Assembly (NCBI RefSeq): GCF_004328645.1
Contig: NZ_CP031395.1
Span: 1,017,501-1,081,500, forward strand
Length of the DNA: 64,000 nt
Origin: Hylemonella gracilis
Lineage (GTDB): Bacteria; Pseudomonadota; Gammaproteobacteria; Burkholderiales; Burkholderiaceae_C
Direction of reading: 5' to 3'
Position 1 is the first letter of the stretch; the number at the start of each line of letters is the position of its first letter. The translations under genes were made by a program, and so were the position numbers. Of the stretch, positions 45,852-54,932 are shown piece by piece. The notes below the pieces were generated by a model. The model was not told the DNA's origin. It saw nothing but the letters and a program-made list of their open reading frames with translations, and ran no database searches.

Positions 45852-46493
45852 TTACATCGCGAGCCGATGCGCGTTGCGCTGCGCGAGGGCCTGCAGTTTC
45901 ACCATCAGCGCAATCAGTGCCATGTAGAGCACCGCCGCCGCGAGGATGGGCGGCAGTGGCTCGTAGGTCACTGCGGCGATGCGGTTGGTCACGCGCGTGA
46001 GGTCCACCATGCCGATGACGGCGATCGCCGGGCTGCCCTTGACCAGGAAGGTCATTTCGTTGATCAGGCCCGGCATGCTGGTCACGGCCATCTGAGGCAG
46101 CATGATGCGGTGGAAGGCTTGCAGCCGCGTCATGCCGCAGGCGAGAGCCGCTTCCAGCTGCTCACGCGAGAAGCCCCGGAAGGCCGAACGCCAGACCTCG
46201 GCGTTGAATGCCGAGGTGTTGATGGTCAGCGCCAGCACGGCGGCGACTTCACGGTTCAGTGACAAGCCCATCTTGGGCGAGGCCAGGAAGATGAAGAGCA
46301 CCAGTGTCACCAGGGGCGTGGCGCGCGCGAAGCTGATCCAGGCGGCGAGCAGCGGGTCCAGCAGCGGCACGCGCGCCATGCGCAGCAGCGCCAGGCCCAG
46401 GCCGATCACCACGCCCATGGCAATGGCCAGACCCGAGGTCCAGGCCGTGACCCAGGCCCCGGCGAACAGCATGCGCCAGGCTTGTTCGTCCAT
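45852..46493 (-). CDS. Polar amino acid ABC transporter, permease
   Basis: Protein of 213 residues, the second permease of the importer. The coupling segment ALACGMTRLQAFHRIMLPQM is clear, and the helices begin at LFAGAWVTAWTSGLAIAMG. It follows the binding-protein gene by 32 bases on the minus strand and precedes the partner permease by 15 bases. Confidence 0.91.
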   Translation of the reverse strand: MDEQAWRMLFAGAWVTAWTSGLAIAMGVVIGLGLALLRMARVPLLDPLLAAWISFARATPLVTLVLFIFLASPKMGLSLNREVAAVLALTINTSAFNAEVWRSAFRGFSREQLEAALACGMTRLQAFHRIMLPQMAVTSMPGLINEMTFLVKGSPAIAVIGMVDLTRVTNRIAAVTYEPLPPILAAAVLYMALIALMVKLQALAQRNAHRLAM

Positions 46494-46525
46494 GGTGTTG
46501 GTTCAGGTTCCCAGTCGTCGTGGTC

Positions 46526-47428
46526 TTACATGCCGGCGAGCTTCTTGAATTGCTCGTAGTTGGTGATGGGTTCGGTGGGCAGGGCCGGGAAGGCTTCGCC
46601 GAACCACTTCTTCTGCAGCTCGGCCAGGCGACCGCTCTTGCGCAGCTCGCCCATGAATTCGGTCATCAGCTTGAGCAACTCGGGGTTGTTCTTGGGAATG
46701 GGCCAACCCGCGAAGCCGCCGCCGGAAACGGCCACGCCCTTGGCGAAGACCTTGGGCTTGGCTGCCACGATGGTGTTGGCCGGCACCACGGCGTCGATCA
46801 CGTAATCCAGGCGGCCGTTGGCGAGGTCGGCCATGGCTTCGGGGTAGGAGGGGTACTCCACCACCTTGCCCAGCTTGCCGCCGACCTTGGTCAGCATGGC
46901 TTCCAGCTCGGGCAGGCGCGCCAGCAGGGCGCTGCCCGCCTGCACGCCCACGGTCTTGCCCGACAAGGTGGGGATGTCGCCCAGGCTCTTGTCGCCCGCG
47001 CGCTTGATGTAGAAGTGCTGGGCCGAGGCGAAGGGCGGCGTGAAGTTGAAGACCTTCAGGCGCTCTTCCGTCACCAGCGCGCCGGTGTAAGCCATGTCGT
47101 ACTGGCCCGCCGCGACGGAGGCAAGCAGGCCCGTCCAGGGCAGGATTTCCTGCTGGACCTTGACGCTCTTCTTGGCCATGAATTTCTGCAGGTCGACCAG
47201 CATGTCGGCGTGGAAGCCCACCGGCTTGCCGTCCTGGATGTAGTTGAAGGGCTGATAGTCGTCCTCGGTGGCGACCTTGAACACGCCTTTCTTCTGGATG
47301 TCGGCGAGGTCGGCATGCGCCGACAGGGCCGCCGCAGAGAGGGCCAGGACCACCGCCAGCGTGCGGGCGATGGAACGCGCGGCGGCTTGGAAGGAGGCGG
47401 GAACGGAAGAAACAGTCAGGGGGGCCAT
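46526..47428 (-). CDS. Polar amino acid ABC transporter, substrate-binding protein
   Basis: Protein of 300 residues. The long signal peptide has a hydrophobic core TLAVVLALSAAALSAHA, with cleavage before DL. The mature protein starts LADIQKKGVFKVATEDDYQP and is a type II periplasmic binding protein of the SBP_bac_3 family (GQYDMAYTGALVTEERLKVF). The ligand is not clear from sequence; the gene context suggests taurine or a similar omega-amino acid. The ATG at 47428 has GGAG on the minus strand. It is the first gene of the six-gene operon and is divergent from the MocR regulator gene. Confidence 0.9.
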   Translation of the reverse strand: MAPLTVSSVPASFQAAARSIARTLAVVLALSAAALSAHADLADIQKKGVFKVATEDDYQPFNYIQDGKPVGFHADMLVDLQKFMAKKSVKVQQEILPWTGLLASVAAGQYDMAYTGALVTEERLKVFNFTPPFASAQHFYIKRAGDKSLGDIPTLSGKTVGVQAGSALLARLPELEAMLTKVGGKLGKVVEYPSYPEAMADLANGRLDYVIDAVVPANTIVAAKPKVFAKGVAVSGGGFAGWPIPKNNPELLKLMTEFMGELRKSGRLAELQKKWFGEAFPALPTEPITNYEQFKKLAGM

Positions 47429-47517
47429 GGTTGCTCCGGTCGGTCGTTGAAGGATGACCGGATTCATGCAAGGTTCGGGCCTTGGGCCACACCGCGCACC
47501 CAGGCAAGCGGGCGGCG

Positions 47518-49131
47518 ATGGTGACAGTTGCGCAAGCTGCCTTGGCCAGTTGCCGCGTGGCCCGCGCTGCCTGGGCCTCGGCAGCCCGCGCCAGCTTTTT
47601 CGGGTACGCCCCTTGCTTGAAGCTGGATGTGATCGACCACTACTTCCACCTGGACTTCGAGCGCACGCGGGGCTTGCAGGAGCAGTTGCGCGAGGCCTTG
47701 GTGGATGCCATCTTGCACGGAGCCTTTCCACCCGACGAGCCCCTGCCTTCCTGCCGCGACCTATCGCGCCAGCTTTCGGTGGCGCGCAACACGGTGGCCC
47801 TGGTTTACGAGAGTTTGTTGGAAAAAGGTTTCCTGCAAAGCCGCCCACGCAGCGGTTATTACCTGCACCCCGACTACCGCGAACTGGCAAGCGGCCCACA
47901 GGGAGGGGCCGTTTCGGGCGCGGTCAGCGTCGAGGCCCATGACCCGGCAGCGGGCACGGCACGCTCCCCAAGCTGGGGCGCACGCATCCGCCAGCCGGCC
48001 GGGCCGCGCCAGGGCATCCTGCGGCCCAGCAACTGGCGGCAGTTCCAGTACCCTTTTGCCTATGGTCAGGCCGATCCCGCCTTGTTCCCCGCTGCGGCTT
48101 GGCGCCGTGCGGCGCGCGAGACGCTGCAATCGAAAAGGCACCGCGACTTCTGGATCGGTGACGCGGTGGACCAGGATGACCCCGAACTGATCACGCAGCT
48201 GCGCACCCGGGTGCTGCCCAAGCGCGGCATTCAGGCTGCGCCGGGTGAAATCCTGGTCACCCAGGGGTCGCAGAACGCCCTCTACCTGCTGGCGCGCCTG
48301 CTGATGGGGCCGGGCGTGCGCGTCGGGCTGGAGAACCCGGGCTTTCGCGACGCCTGGAATGTATTTGCCATGCAGAACGCCGATATCTCCCTGCACGCGG
48401 TGGACGGGCACGGCCTCTGCCTCGACGAAGGACTCGCCGATTGCGACTACGTCTACATCACGCCCAGCCACCAGGTGCCCACGGGCGTCACGCTCAGCGC
48501 CGAGCGGCGCACGCAACTGTGGCAACAGGCGCACCTACGCGACCAGGTGCTGATCGAGGACGACTACGATGCCGACCTCGATCTCTCCAGCCACCCGCCG
48601 CCCGCGCTCAAGGCGGCGGACCGGCATGGCCGGGTCATCTACCTGAGCAGCTTTTCCAAGAGCCTGGGCCCGGGCCTGCGCCTGGGCTACCTGGTGGCCG
48701 ACGAGGAACTGGTGCGTGAGCTGCGCGCCCTGCGCCGTCTGATGCTGCGCCACGCGCCCCTGCCTGCCCAGCGCCTGTTGGCCCGCTTCCTGGCCGAGGG
48801 GGATTACGACGCGCACCTGCGTCGCTACCGCGCAGCCCACGCGCGCAAGCACGACGCGCTGCGCCACGCCATCGAGCAGCACCTGGACGGTTGCGCATGT
48901 GCAGGGGGCTCAGGAGCGTCGGCATTCTGGCTGCAAGCGCCTGAAGCCGTCAGCGCGCAGAAGCTGGCCTGGGCGGCCTCGCGCCGCAGCGTATTGATCG
49001 AGCCGGGCGCGCCCCATTTCTTCGACAACCATCCGCCGGACCGGCATTTCCGTCTCGGCTTTTCCGCCATCAGCGCCGAGCGCATCGCGCCGGGCATCGA
49101 GTTGCTGGCGGATGTGATGGCGCGGGTGTAG
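47518..49131 (+). CDS. MocR-family (GntR HTH plus aminotransferase-like) regulator
   Basis: About 537 residues. A GntR winged helix near residues 35-105 (LREALVDAILHGAFPPDEPL, LSRQLSVARNTVALVYESLL) is followed by a fold-type I aminotransferase domain. The PLP lysine is in YLSSFSKSLGPGLRLGYLV. MocR proteins such as TauR and PdxR sense an amine with PLP and activate neighbouring genes. The start is uncertain: ATG at 47518 is used, but in-frame TTG at 47617 or GTG at 47629 would give a more family-like N terminus just before the winged helix. It diverges from the ABC operon and converges with the aminotransferase gene, so both are likely targets. Confidence 0.9.
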   Translation: MVTVAQAALASCRVARAAWASAARASFFGYAPCLKLDVIDHYFHLDFERTRGLQEQLREALVDAILHGAFPPDEPLPSCRDLSRQLSVARNTVALVYESLLEKGFLQSRPRSGYYLHPDYRELASGPQGGAVSGAVSVEAHDPAAGTARSPSWGARIRQPAGPRQGILRPSNWRQFQYPFAYGQADPALFPAAAWRRAARETLQSKRHRDFWIGDAVDQDDPELITQLRTRVLPKRGIQAAPGEILVTQGSQNALYLLARLLMGPGVRVGLENPGFRDAWNVFAMQNADISLHAVDGHGLCLDEGLADCDYVYITPSHQVPTGVTLSAERRTQLWQQAHLRDQVLIEDDYDADLDLSSHPPPALKAADRHGRVIYLSSFSKSLGPGLRLGYLVADEELVRELRALRRLMLRHAPLPAQRLLARFLAEGDYDAHLRRYRAAHARKHDALRHAIEQHLDGCACAGGSGASAFWLQAPEAVSAQKLAWAASRRSVLIEPGAPHFFDNHPPDRHFRLGFSAISAERIAPGIELLADVMARV

Positions 49132-49162
49132 CCTGTTCTCGCCTGCAGGATTGCGACGAGGT

Positions 49163-50494
49163 TTAAATTTTCCCGTGCTCCGTCAGCACCTCGTCCAGGA
49201 CCGACAACGCTTGTTTCACCTGTTCCCCGTCCACGATGCACGGCGGGGCGAGGTGAAAGCGGTTTTCCACCGCGAAAACCAGCAGGCCCCGGCGCAGCGC
49301 GGCGGCCTTGAGTTCAGCCAGGCGCGCGGGCGGCAGCGGCGTACGCTTGACGGGGTCGCTCACGAACTCCAGCGCCCAGAACACCCCCTTGCCGCGCACC
49401 TCGCCAATGATGGGGTGGCGCGCTGCCAGCGCCTTCACGCCCGGGCCGAGGTGGTCTTCGCCTATGCGGCGCGCGTTCTCGACCATGCCTTCCTCGGCCA
49501 TGGCGTCCAGCGTGGCGATGACGGAGGCCATGGCCAGCGGGTGGCCGGAGTAGGTCAGGCCGCCGGGGTAGAAACGGTTCTGGAAGAAGTCGCTGATCTG
49601 GTCTGAGATCATCACGCCGCCCACGGGCACGTAACCCGAGTTCACGCCCTTGGCGAAGACGACCAGGTCGGGTTGGACGTCGAAGTGGTCCAGCGCGAGC
49701 CAGGCGCCGGTGCGGCCGAAGCCGACCATCACCTCGTCCAGGATCAGCTGAATGCCGAACTCGTCGGCCAGGGCGCGCACGCCCTTCAGGTAGTCCTGTG
49801 GCGGCACCAGCACGCCCGCCGTGCCCGGAATCGATTCCAGCAGGATGGCCGCGATGCTGGCCGGGCCTTCGGCCTCGATCACGCGACGCAGGTGGCGCAG
49901 GGCGCGCTCGCACTCCTCGGCTTCGCTCGTCGCGTTGAACTCGCTGCGGTAGAGGTAGGGGTTGAAGAAGTGCACGTGGCCGCGCGCGTATTCGTTGGGC
50001 ACGCGCCGTGCCTCGCCGGTGGCGACGATGGCCGAGCCCGTGTTGCCATGGTAGGAGCGGTAGGCCGAGAGGATTTTGTCGCGGCCCGTGTACAGGCGCG
50101 CCATGCGCATGGCGTTTTCGTTCGCGTCGGCGCCGGCGTTGGTGAAGAAGATCTTCTTGAAACTCCGAGGGCCGGACTTGGGTGCGCGCGCCAAGATGCG
50201 TTTGGCCGCCTCACCGCGCACCGCCGTCGAGTTCGAGGGCGCGAGTGTGCACAGCAGCCCGGCCTGATCCTGTATCGCCTTGACCACCTTGGGGTGCTGG
50301 TGACCGATGTTGGTGTTGATGAGCTGCGAACTGAAGTCCAGGAACTGGTTGCCCTCGTAGTCCCAGAGCATGCAGCCCGCGCCGCCGGCGATGACCAGGG
50401 GATTGAGCTGGCTCTGTACCGACCAGGACGACAGCACCAGCTCGGTTTCGAGCTGGCGTACGGCGGCGTTGTTGAGTGGGGCGGCTGCGTTCAT
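49163..50494 (-). CDS. Class III aminotransferase, taurine:2-oxoglutarate-type candidate
   Basis: Protein of 443 residues. The PLP lysine lies in VVFAKGVNSGYVPVGGVMIS, preceded by the Asp of LILDEVMVGFGRTG. The stretches LVLSSWSVQSQLNPLVIAGG and FLDFSSQLINTNIGHQHPKV strongly resemble proteins annotated as taurine--2-oxoglutarate aminotransferase (Toa), as I remember them. Beta-alanine or another omega-amino acid is an alternative substrate. The product from taurine would be sulfoacetaldehyde, the substrate of the IsfD-like reductase 6 kb away. ATG at 50494; its promoter region is shared with the HAD gene on the other strand. Confidence 0.85.
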   Translation of the reverse strand: MNAAAPLNNAAVRQLETELVLSSWSVQSQLNPLVIAGGAGCMLWDYEGNQFLDFSSQLINTNIGHQHPKVVKAIQDQAGLLCTLAPSNSTAVRGEAAKRILARAPKSGPRSFKKIFFTNAGADANENAMRMARLYTGRDKILSAYRSYHGNTGSAIVATGEARRVPNEYARGHVHFFNPYLYRSEFNATSEAEECERALRHLRRVIEAEGPASIAAILLESIPGTAGVLVPPQDYLKGVRALADEFGIQLILDEVMVGFGRTGAWLALDHFDVQPDLVVFAKGVNSGYVPVGGVMISDQISDFFQNRFYPGGLTYSGHPLAMASVIATLDAMAEEGMVENARRIGEDHLGPGVKALAARHPIIGEVRGKGVFWALEFVSDPVKRTPLPPARLAELKAAALRRGLLVFAVENRFHLAPPCIVDGEQVKQALSVLDEVLTEHGKI

Positions 50495-50658
50495 GGGTCG
50501 GGCTCCGGGGCGGTGGGGTGATGGGCGGGGCCATCCGGGTTCGGGGATGGGGCGACTATGGCGCGGGTGCGGCGTGGGTCTTAGAGCCAGTTGCACGCGA
50601 CGCGCTGGCCAGATCGCCATCGGTCCCTCACGGACGCGTGCTGGCTATGATCGGCCGC

Positions 50659-51351
50659 ATGGAAATCGAGACGATGAATTACGAGGCGGTGTTGTTTGAC
50701 TGTGACGGCGTGCTGGTGGACAGCGAACCCATCACCAACGGCGTGTTGCGCGACATGCTGGAGGAGCGCGGCTGGTCGATGACCCAGGAGGAATGCGAGG
50801 CGCGTTTCATCGGTCGCGCAGTGCGTGAGCAGCGCGCGGAGATCGAGGCGCGCACGGGCCTGCCTTTCACCGAGGACTGGCTGCACTCCTTCTATGCGCG
50901 GCGCAACGCAGCGCTGGAGGCCCGGCTCACCGCCATCGCGCACATTCACGAGACCGTGGCGCGGGTGCATCGCGCCTGCCAGGGACGCATGGCCTGCGCC
51001 TCGGGCGCGGACCGAGGCAAGGTGGAGCTGCAGTTGCGCAAGGTCGGCCTGTACGACTATTTCGAAGGGCGCATCTTCAGCGGGCATGAAACGCCACGTT
51101 CCAAGCCCCACCCCGATGTGTACCTGGCCGCCGCGGCCGCATTGGGCGTGGCCGCCGAAGGCTGCGCCGTGGTGGAAGACACGGTGGCGGGCGTCCAGTC
51201 CGGCGTGGCGGCGGGCGCCCGTGTGTTCGCTTACGCGCCGGTGCTCGTGGACGCGGGACGGCATGCCGTGCAGCAGGCCGCCCTGCTGCACGCCGGCGCG
51301 GCGCAGTTGTTCACCGACATGCGCGAACTGCCCGGCTTGCTGGCCCGCTGA
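50659..51351 (+). CDS. HAD-family hydrolase (subfamily IA)
   Basis: Protein of about 230 residues. Motif I is VLFDCDGVLVDSEPI with the nucleophilic and acid/base Asp, motif II is near CASGADRGK, the motif III Lys is in SKPHPDVYL, and motif IV is VVEDTVAGVQSG. It resembles the YieH/GS1-like phosphatases and beta-phosphoglucomutase relatives; the substrate is not known. Three in-frame ATGs (50647, 50659, 50674) are possible and none has a strong ribosome binding site. It is divergent from the aminotransferase gene and convergent with the GGDEF-EAL gene. Confidence 0.88.
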   Translation: MEIETMNYEAVLFDCDGVLVDSEPITNGVLRDMLEERGWSMTQEECEARFIGRAVREQRAEIEARTGLPFTEDWLHSFYARRNAALEARLTAIAHIHETVARVHRACQGRMACASGADRGKVELQLRKVGLYDYFEGRIFSGHETPRSKPHPDVYLAAAAALGVAAEGCAVVEDTVAGVQSGVAAGARVFAYAPVLVDAGRHAVQQAALLHAGAAQLFTDMRELPGLLAR

Positions 51352-51360
51352 ACCCATGAT

Positions 51361-51374
51361 CCGCCGAAGGGCGG
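51361..51374. terminator. Short hairpin between convergent HAD and GGDEF-EAL genes
   Basis: CCGCC at 51361-51365 and GGCGG at 51370-51374 around GAAG. The 31-base gap between two converging stop codons is almost filled by it. No T run follows in either direction, so it may act only as a weak bidirectional or Rho-assisted end. Confidence 0.35.
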
Positions 51375-51382
51375 TCGCAGGC

Positions 51383-53782
51383 TCAGTGCGAGGCGAGCAG
51401 CGCGCCCTCGACGTTCAGGGGCATGGGGATGTAGCCGCCATGGGCCTGCAGCAGCGCCGTCATGCTGGCCTCGTCCAGAGGCCGCGACAGCAGGTAACCC
51501 TGGAACTCATCGCAGCCTTGGCTGCGCAGGAAGTCGAACTGCGCCTGGTTCTCCACGCCCTCGGCCACCACGGTCTTGTGCAGGCTCTGGCCCAGTGACA
51601 GCACCGCGCGCGCGATCATGGCCACCTCTTCCTCGCGCTCGATGCCGGTCACCAGGGAGCGGTCGATCTTGATGATGTCCAGCGGAAAGCGCCGCAGGTA
51701 GCTCAGGGCCGAATAGCCCGTGCCGAAATCGTCCATGGCCAGTTGCATGCCCAGCTGCTTGAACTGGATCAGGGTTTCGAGCACGCGCTCGCTGCGGCTC
51801 ATGAAGACAGTCTCGGTGATTTCCAGTTCCACCAGCTCGGGGGCCAGATCGGCCTCGCGCAGCAGGCGATGCACATGGCTCACGATGTCGTCGCTCAGGA
51901 ACAGGCGCGGCGAGAGGTTGACCGCGATGCGCAGCGGGTTGAGCTTCAGGTCTCGCCCCTCGTTCCAGCGCCGGGTCGCGATGAAGGCGCGTTGCAGTAT
52001 GGTCATGGTCAGTGGCAGGATCAGGCCGCTGTCCTCCGCGATCGGGATGAATCGGTCCGGGCTGATGGGGCCGTATTCCGAGGGGCGCCAACGCGCCAAC
52101 GCCTCCATGCCGATGATGCGGCGATTGGCGTCGGTCTTGGGCTGGTAGTGCACGTCGAAGCTGTCGTGATCAATGTCGTGGCGCAGCGCCGCCTCCAGGT
52201 GCAGTCGCTCGGTCGCCACGTGGTTCAGCTCGCGCGTGAAGAACTGGAAGTTGTTGCGTCCGTTGCCCTTGGCCGCGTACATGGCCGCATCCGCGTGCTT
52301 GAACAGGCTGAGCGCGTCCTCGCCGTCGCCCGGGTACATGGCCACGCCCAGGCTGGCGCCGACCTGGAATTCGCGGCCCGACAGTTGCACCGGTCGCGCG
52401 ATTTCGCCCAGCACGCGCTGGAGTTGGTCGATCACCGTGCTGGCCCGGAAATGGTCGGCCAGCAGCAGCACGAATTCGTCTCCGCCCAGGCGTGCCACGG
52501 TGTCCGAGGAGCGCAGGCAGCGGCGTAGCCGCAGCGCGACTTCCTTGAGCAGCTCGTCGCCCGCGTCGTGGCCCAGGCTGTCGTTGATGAACTTGAAGTG
52601 GTCGAGGTCGATGAAGACCACCACCAGGTGGTAGCCCAGGCGCTCGGCGCGGGCGATGCCCTGTTCCACCCGGTCGCTCAGCAGCATGCGGTTGGGCAGG
52701 CCGGTCAGCGTGTCGTGGTTGGCCTGGTGTTCCAGTTCCTGCTGGTAACGACGGCGCTCGGAGATGTCCTGCACCGTGCCCTCGTAATACAGCAGCTTGC
52801 CCTCGGCATCACAAACCGTGTGCGCGTTCTCCGAGATCCAGATGCGCGAGCCGTCGGCGCGGTAGATCTCGGATTCGAAATTGAGCACCTCGCCCTGTTC
52901 GGCCATCATCTGGCGGAACAGCTCACGCTGGCCCTCCTTCACATAGAGCTGGCGGCTGATGTTCTGCAGGCCGGTGATCAGCGCCTGCGCGTCGTCATAA
53001 CCATACAGTCGCGCCAGCGCCGGGTTGACGGCCAGGTATTGGCCCTCGGGCGAGGACTGGAAGATGCCCTCGGACGCATGTTCGAAGATGTGGCGGTAGC
53101 GCTGCTCGGCGGCCTGCTGGGCCTCGGCGAGACTGCGTTGCGCGGTGACATCCTCGATGAAGCCCTCGATCACCAGCGTGCCTTGTTCGTCGGCCACGGC
53201 CACGCCGCGTTCGTGTACCCATTTGACGGTGCCATCCTTGGCGACGATGCGGTAGTCCACCGCGAAGCGCAGATTGGTGGAGGAAGTGGTGGCGACCGAG
53301 GTGCGCACGCGCTCGCGGTCCAGCGGGTGGGTGATCTGTTCCCAGCTCACGACGGCGTTGTGCACCAGTTCCTGCGGCGTGTAGCCGGTGAGCGCCAGGC
53401 AGCCCTGACTGACGAAGACCATGGTCCAGTGCGCGTCATTCAGGCAGCGGTAGGCCATGCCGTCCAGGTTGTTGATCAGGGTGTCGAGCACGCGGGCCCG
53501 GTCCAGTTCGCGCACGCTGAGCAGGGTGGTCCGTCGTGAGCGGGCCGGGGGCGCGACCGACGGGGAACCGGCCGGCACCGAGGGCGGGGCCGTGTGGGGA
53601 ACGGCGGGGTCGGGCGGGGGGGCAGAGCGACGGGCATGTTTTTGGAAGGGCGAGAGCGCATGAGCAGCAAATCCCGTGCCGGAAAGTGCAGGGCCTTGAC
53701 AGGCGCGGGCAAGCCCGCATCCAGGTCCTGGACGGCGCAAGGCATGCGGGCGCGTAGCGCCACCTGCCGCCGTACGCGGCAT
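51383..53782 (-). CDS. PAS-GGDEF-EAL cyclic di-GMP protein
   Basis: About 799 residues. A proline-rich N terminus (1-90) is followed by two PAS/PAC units (about 100-225 and 230-350). The GGDEF domain near residue 433 has an intact ARLGGDEFVLLL and an upstream inhibitory I-site RSSD. The EAL domain from about 558 keeps MEALARW, ELEITETVF, MDDFGTGYSAL, KIDRSLV and VAEGVENQAQ, so both making and breaking of cyclic di-GMP look possible. No membrane segment is evident, suggesting a cytoplasmic sensor. The start at 53782 (GGAG nearby on the minus strand) is uncertain because the N terminus is low complexity. It is divergent from the GhrA-like gene. Confidence 0.88.
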   Translation of the reverse strand: MPRTAAGGATRPHALRRPGPGCGLARACQGPALSGTGFAAHALSPFQKHARRSAPPPDPAVPHTAPPSVPAGSPSVAPPARSRRTTLLSVRELDRARVLDTLINNLDGMAYRCLNDAHWTMVFVSQGCLALTGYTPQELVHNAVVSWEQITHPLDRERVRTSVATTSSTNLRFAVDYRIVAKDGTVKWVHERGVAVADEQGTLVIEGFIEDVTAQRSLAEAQQAAEQRYRHIFEHASEGIFQSSPEGQYLAVNPALARLYGYDDAQALITGLQNISRQLYVKEGQRELFRQMMAEQGEVLNFESEIYRADGSRIWISENAHTVCDAEGKLLYYEGTVQDISERRRYQQELEHQANHDTLTGLPNRMLLSDRVEQGIARAERLGYHLVVVFIDLDHFKFINDSLGHDAGDELLKEVALRLRRCLRSSDTVARLGGDEFVLLLADHFRASTVIDQLQRVLGEIARPVQLSGREFQVGASLGVAMYPGDGEDALSLFKHADAAMYAAKGNGRNNFQFFTRELNHVATERLHLEAALRHDIDHDSFDVHYQPKTDANRRIIGMEALARWRPSEYGPISPDRFIPIAEDSGLILPLTMTILQRAFIATRRWNEGRDLKLNPLRIAVNLSPRLFLSDDIVSHVHRLLREADLAPELVELEITETVFMSRSERVLETLIQFKQLGMQLAMDDFGTGYSALSYLRRFPLDIIKIDRSLVTGIEREEEVAMIARAVLSLGQSLHKTVVAEGVENQAQFDFLRSQGCDEFQGYLLSRPLDEASMTALLQAHGGYIPMPLNVEGALLASH

Positions 53783-53930
53783 GCCTCGCTTGTCTCCGGT
53801 TTTTGTTACGATTTTTGAAAGGCGGAAGCGGTCTATTTTCCCACCCTCGCCCTGGGGGGCGTGCCGGTCTGTTACACCTGCGGTCCTGACTCTGTTGAAT
53901 TCTGCGCAGGCGGTCGATCCAATCAACGAC

Positions 53931-54878
53931 ATGAAAATCTATTTCCACGGCGAAGACTTCCGTCCCGAACCCTGGCTGTCCGCGCTGCGACAGGCCCTGG
54001 CCGGGACGGGCGTCGCGGCGGAGGTGGCGCTCTGGGAGCCCGGTGCGCCACCGGGCGACTATGCCCTGGTGTGGGCGCCACCGCAGCGCCTGCTGGACGA
54101 GCAGACCCGCCTGAAGGCCCTGTTCAACCTGGGCGCGGGCGTCGACGCGATCACGCAACTGCGTTTCCCCCCTGGCCTGCGGCTGGTGCGCCTGGACGAT
54201 GCGGGCATGTCCGCGCAGATGGCTGAGTACGTGCTCCATGCCTTGGTCCGGCATTTCCGCGAATTCGATGCCTACGAGGCCGAGGCAGCCCAGGGCCACT
54301 GGGGTTTTCGCCGGCCGCGCCTGCGGCAGGATTGGCCCGTCGGCATCCTGGGTCTGGGCGTGCTGGGCCAGCGCGTGGCGCGGGCCGTGCAGGGGTTGGA
54401 CTTCCCGGTGCGGGGCTGGAGCCGCGCCCCCCGGCGCGCCGAAGACCTGGGCCTGCCCGGCCTGCAGTGCTACGCGGGCCGGGACGAACTGCCGGCCTTT
54501 CTTGCCGCGAGCAAGGTGCTGGTCTGCCTGCTGCCCTTGACCGTCGAGACCCAAGGCATCCTGAACCGTGACACGCTCGCGCAGCTCATGCCTGGGGGCT
54601 ACCTCATCAATGTGGCGCGTGGCGGGCACCTGGTCGAGGAGGACCTGATTCCCCTGATCGACCGTGGCCACCTGGCGGGCGCGACCCTGGATGTGTTCCG
54701 GCAGGAGCCCCTGCCCGCGGGCCACCCCTTCTGGACCCATCCCAGGATCACCGTGACGCCGCACACGGCGGCGCGCACCCTGCGCGACGAGAGCGTGGCG
54801 CAAATTGCCGGCAAGATTGCGCGGCTGGAGCGGGGCGAGGCCATCGCGGGGCTGGTGGACCCGCTCAAGGGCTATTGA
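53931..54878 (+). CDS. ghrA: Glyoxylate/hydroxypyruvate reductase, GhrA-like
   Basis: Protein of 315 residues of the D-2-hydroxyacid dehydrogenase family. The nucleotide-binding region GILGLGVLGQRVARAVQGLD is typical, the catalytic Arg is in NVARGGHLVEEDLI, Glu in DVFRQEPLPAGHPFWTH and His in VTPHTAARTL. The pattern PLPAGHPFW is found in GhrA, which reduces glyoxylate and hydroxypyruvate with NADPH. ATG at 53931 (MKIYFHGEDF) with no strong ribosome binding site; the in-frame upstream reading is not family-like. It heads a four-gene plus-strand run up to 57090. Confidence 0.9.
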   Translation: MKIYFHGEDFRPEPWLSALRQALAGTGVAAEVALWEPGAPPGDYALVWAPPQRLLDEQTRLKALFNLGAGVDAITQLRFPPGLRLVRLDDAGMSAQMAEYVLHALVRHFREFDAYEAEAAQGHWGFRRPRLRQDWPVGILGLGVLGQRVARAVQGLDFPVRGWSRAPRRAEDLGLPGLQCYAGRDELPAFLAASKVLVCLLPLTVETQGILNRDTLAQLMPGGYLINVARGGHLVEEDLIPLIDRGHLAGATLDVFRQEPLPAGHPFWTHPRITVTPHTAARTLRDESVAQIAGKIARLERGEAIAGLVDPLKGY

Positions 54879-54932
54879 ACGCAACGGCCATCGGGCCATG
54901 GGCAACACCAACAAGGACGAGGGAGCGTGAGC

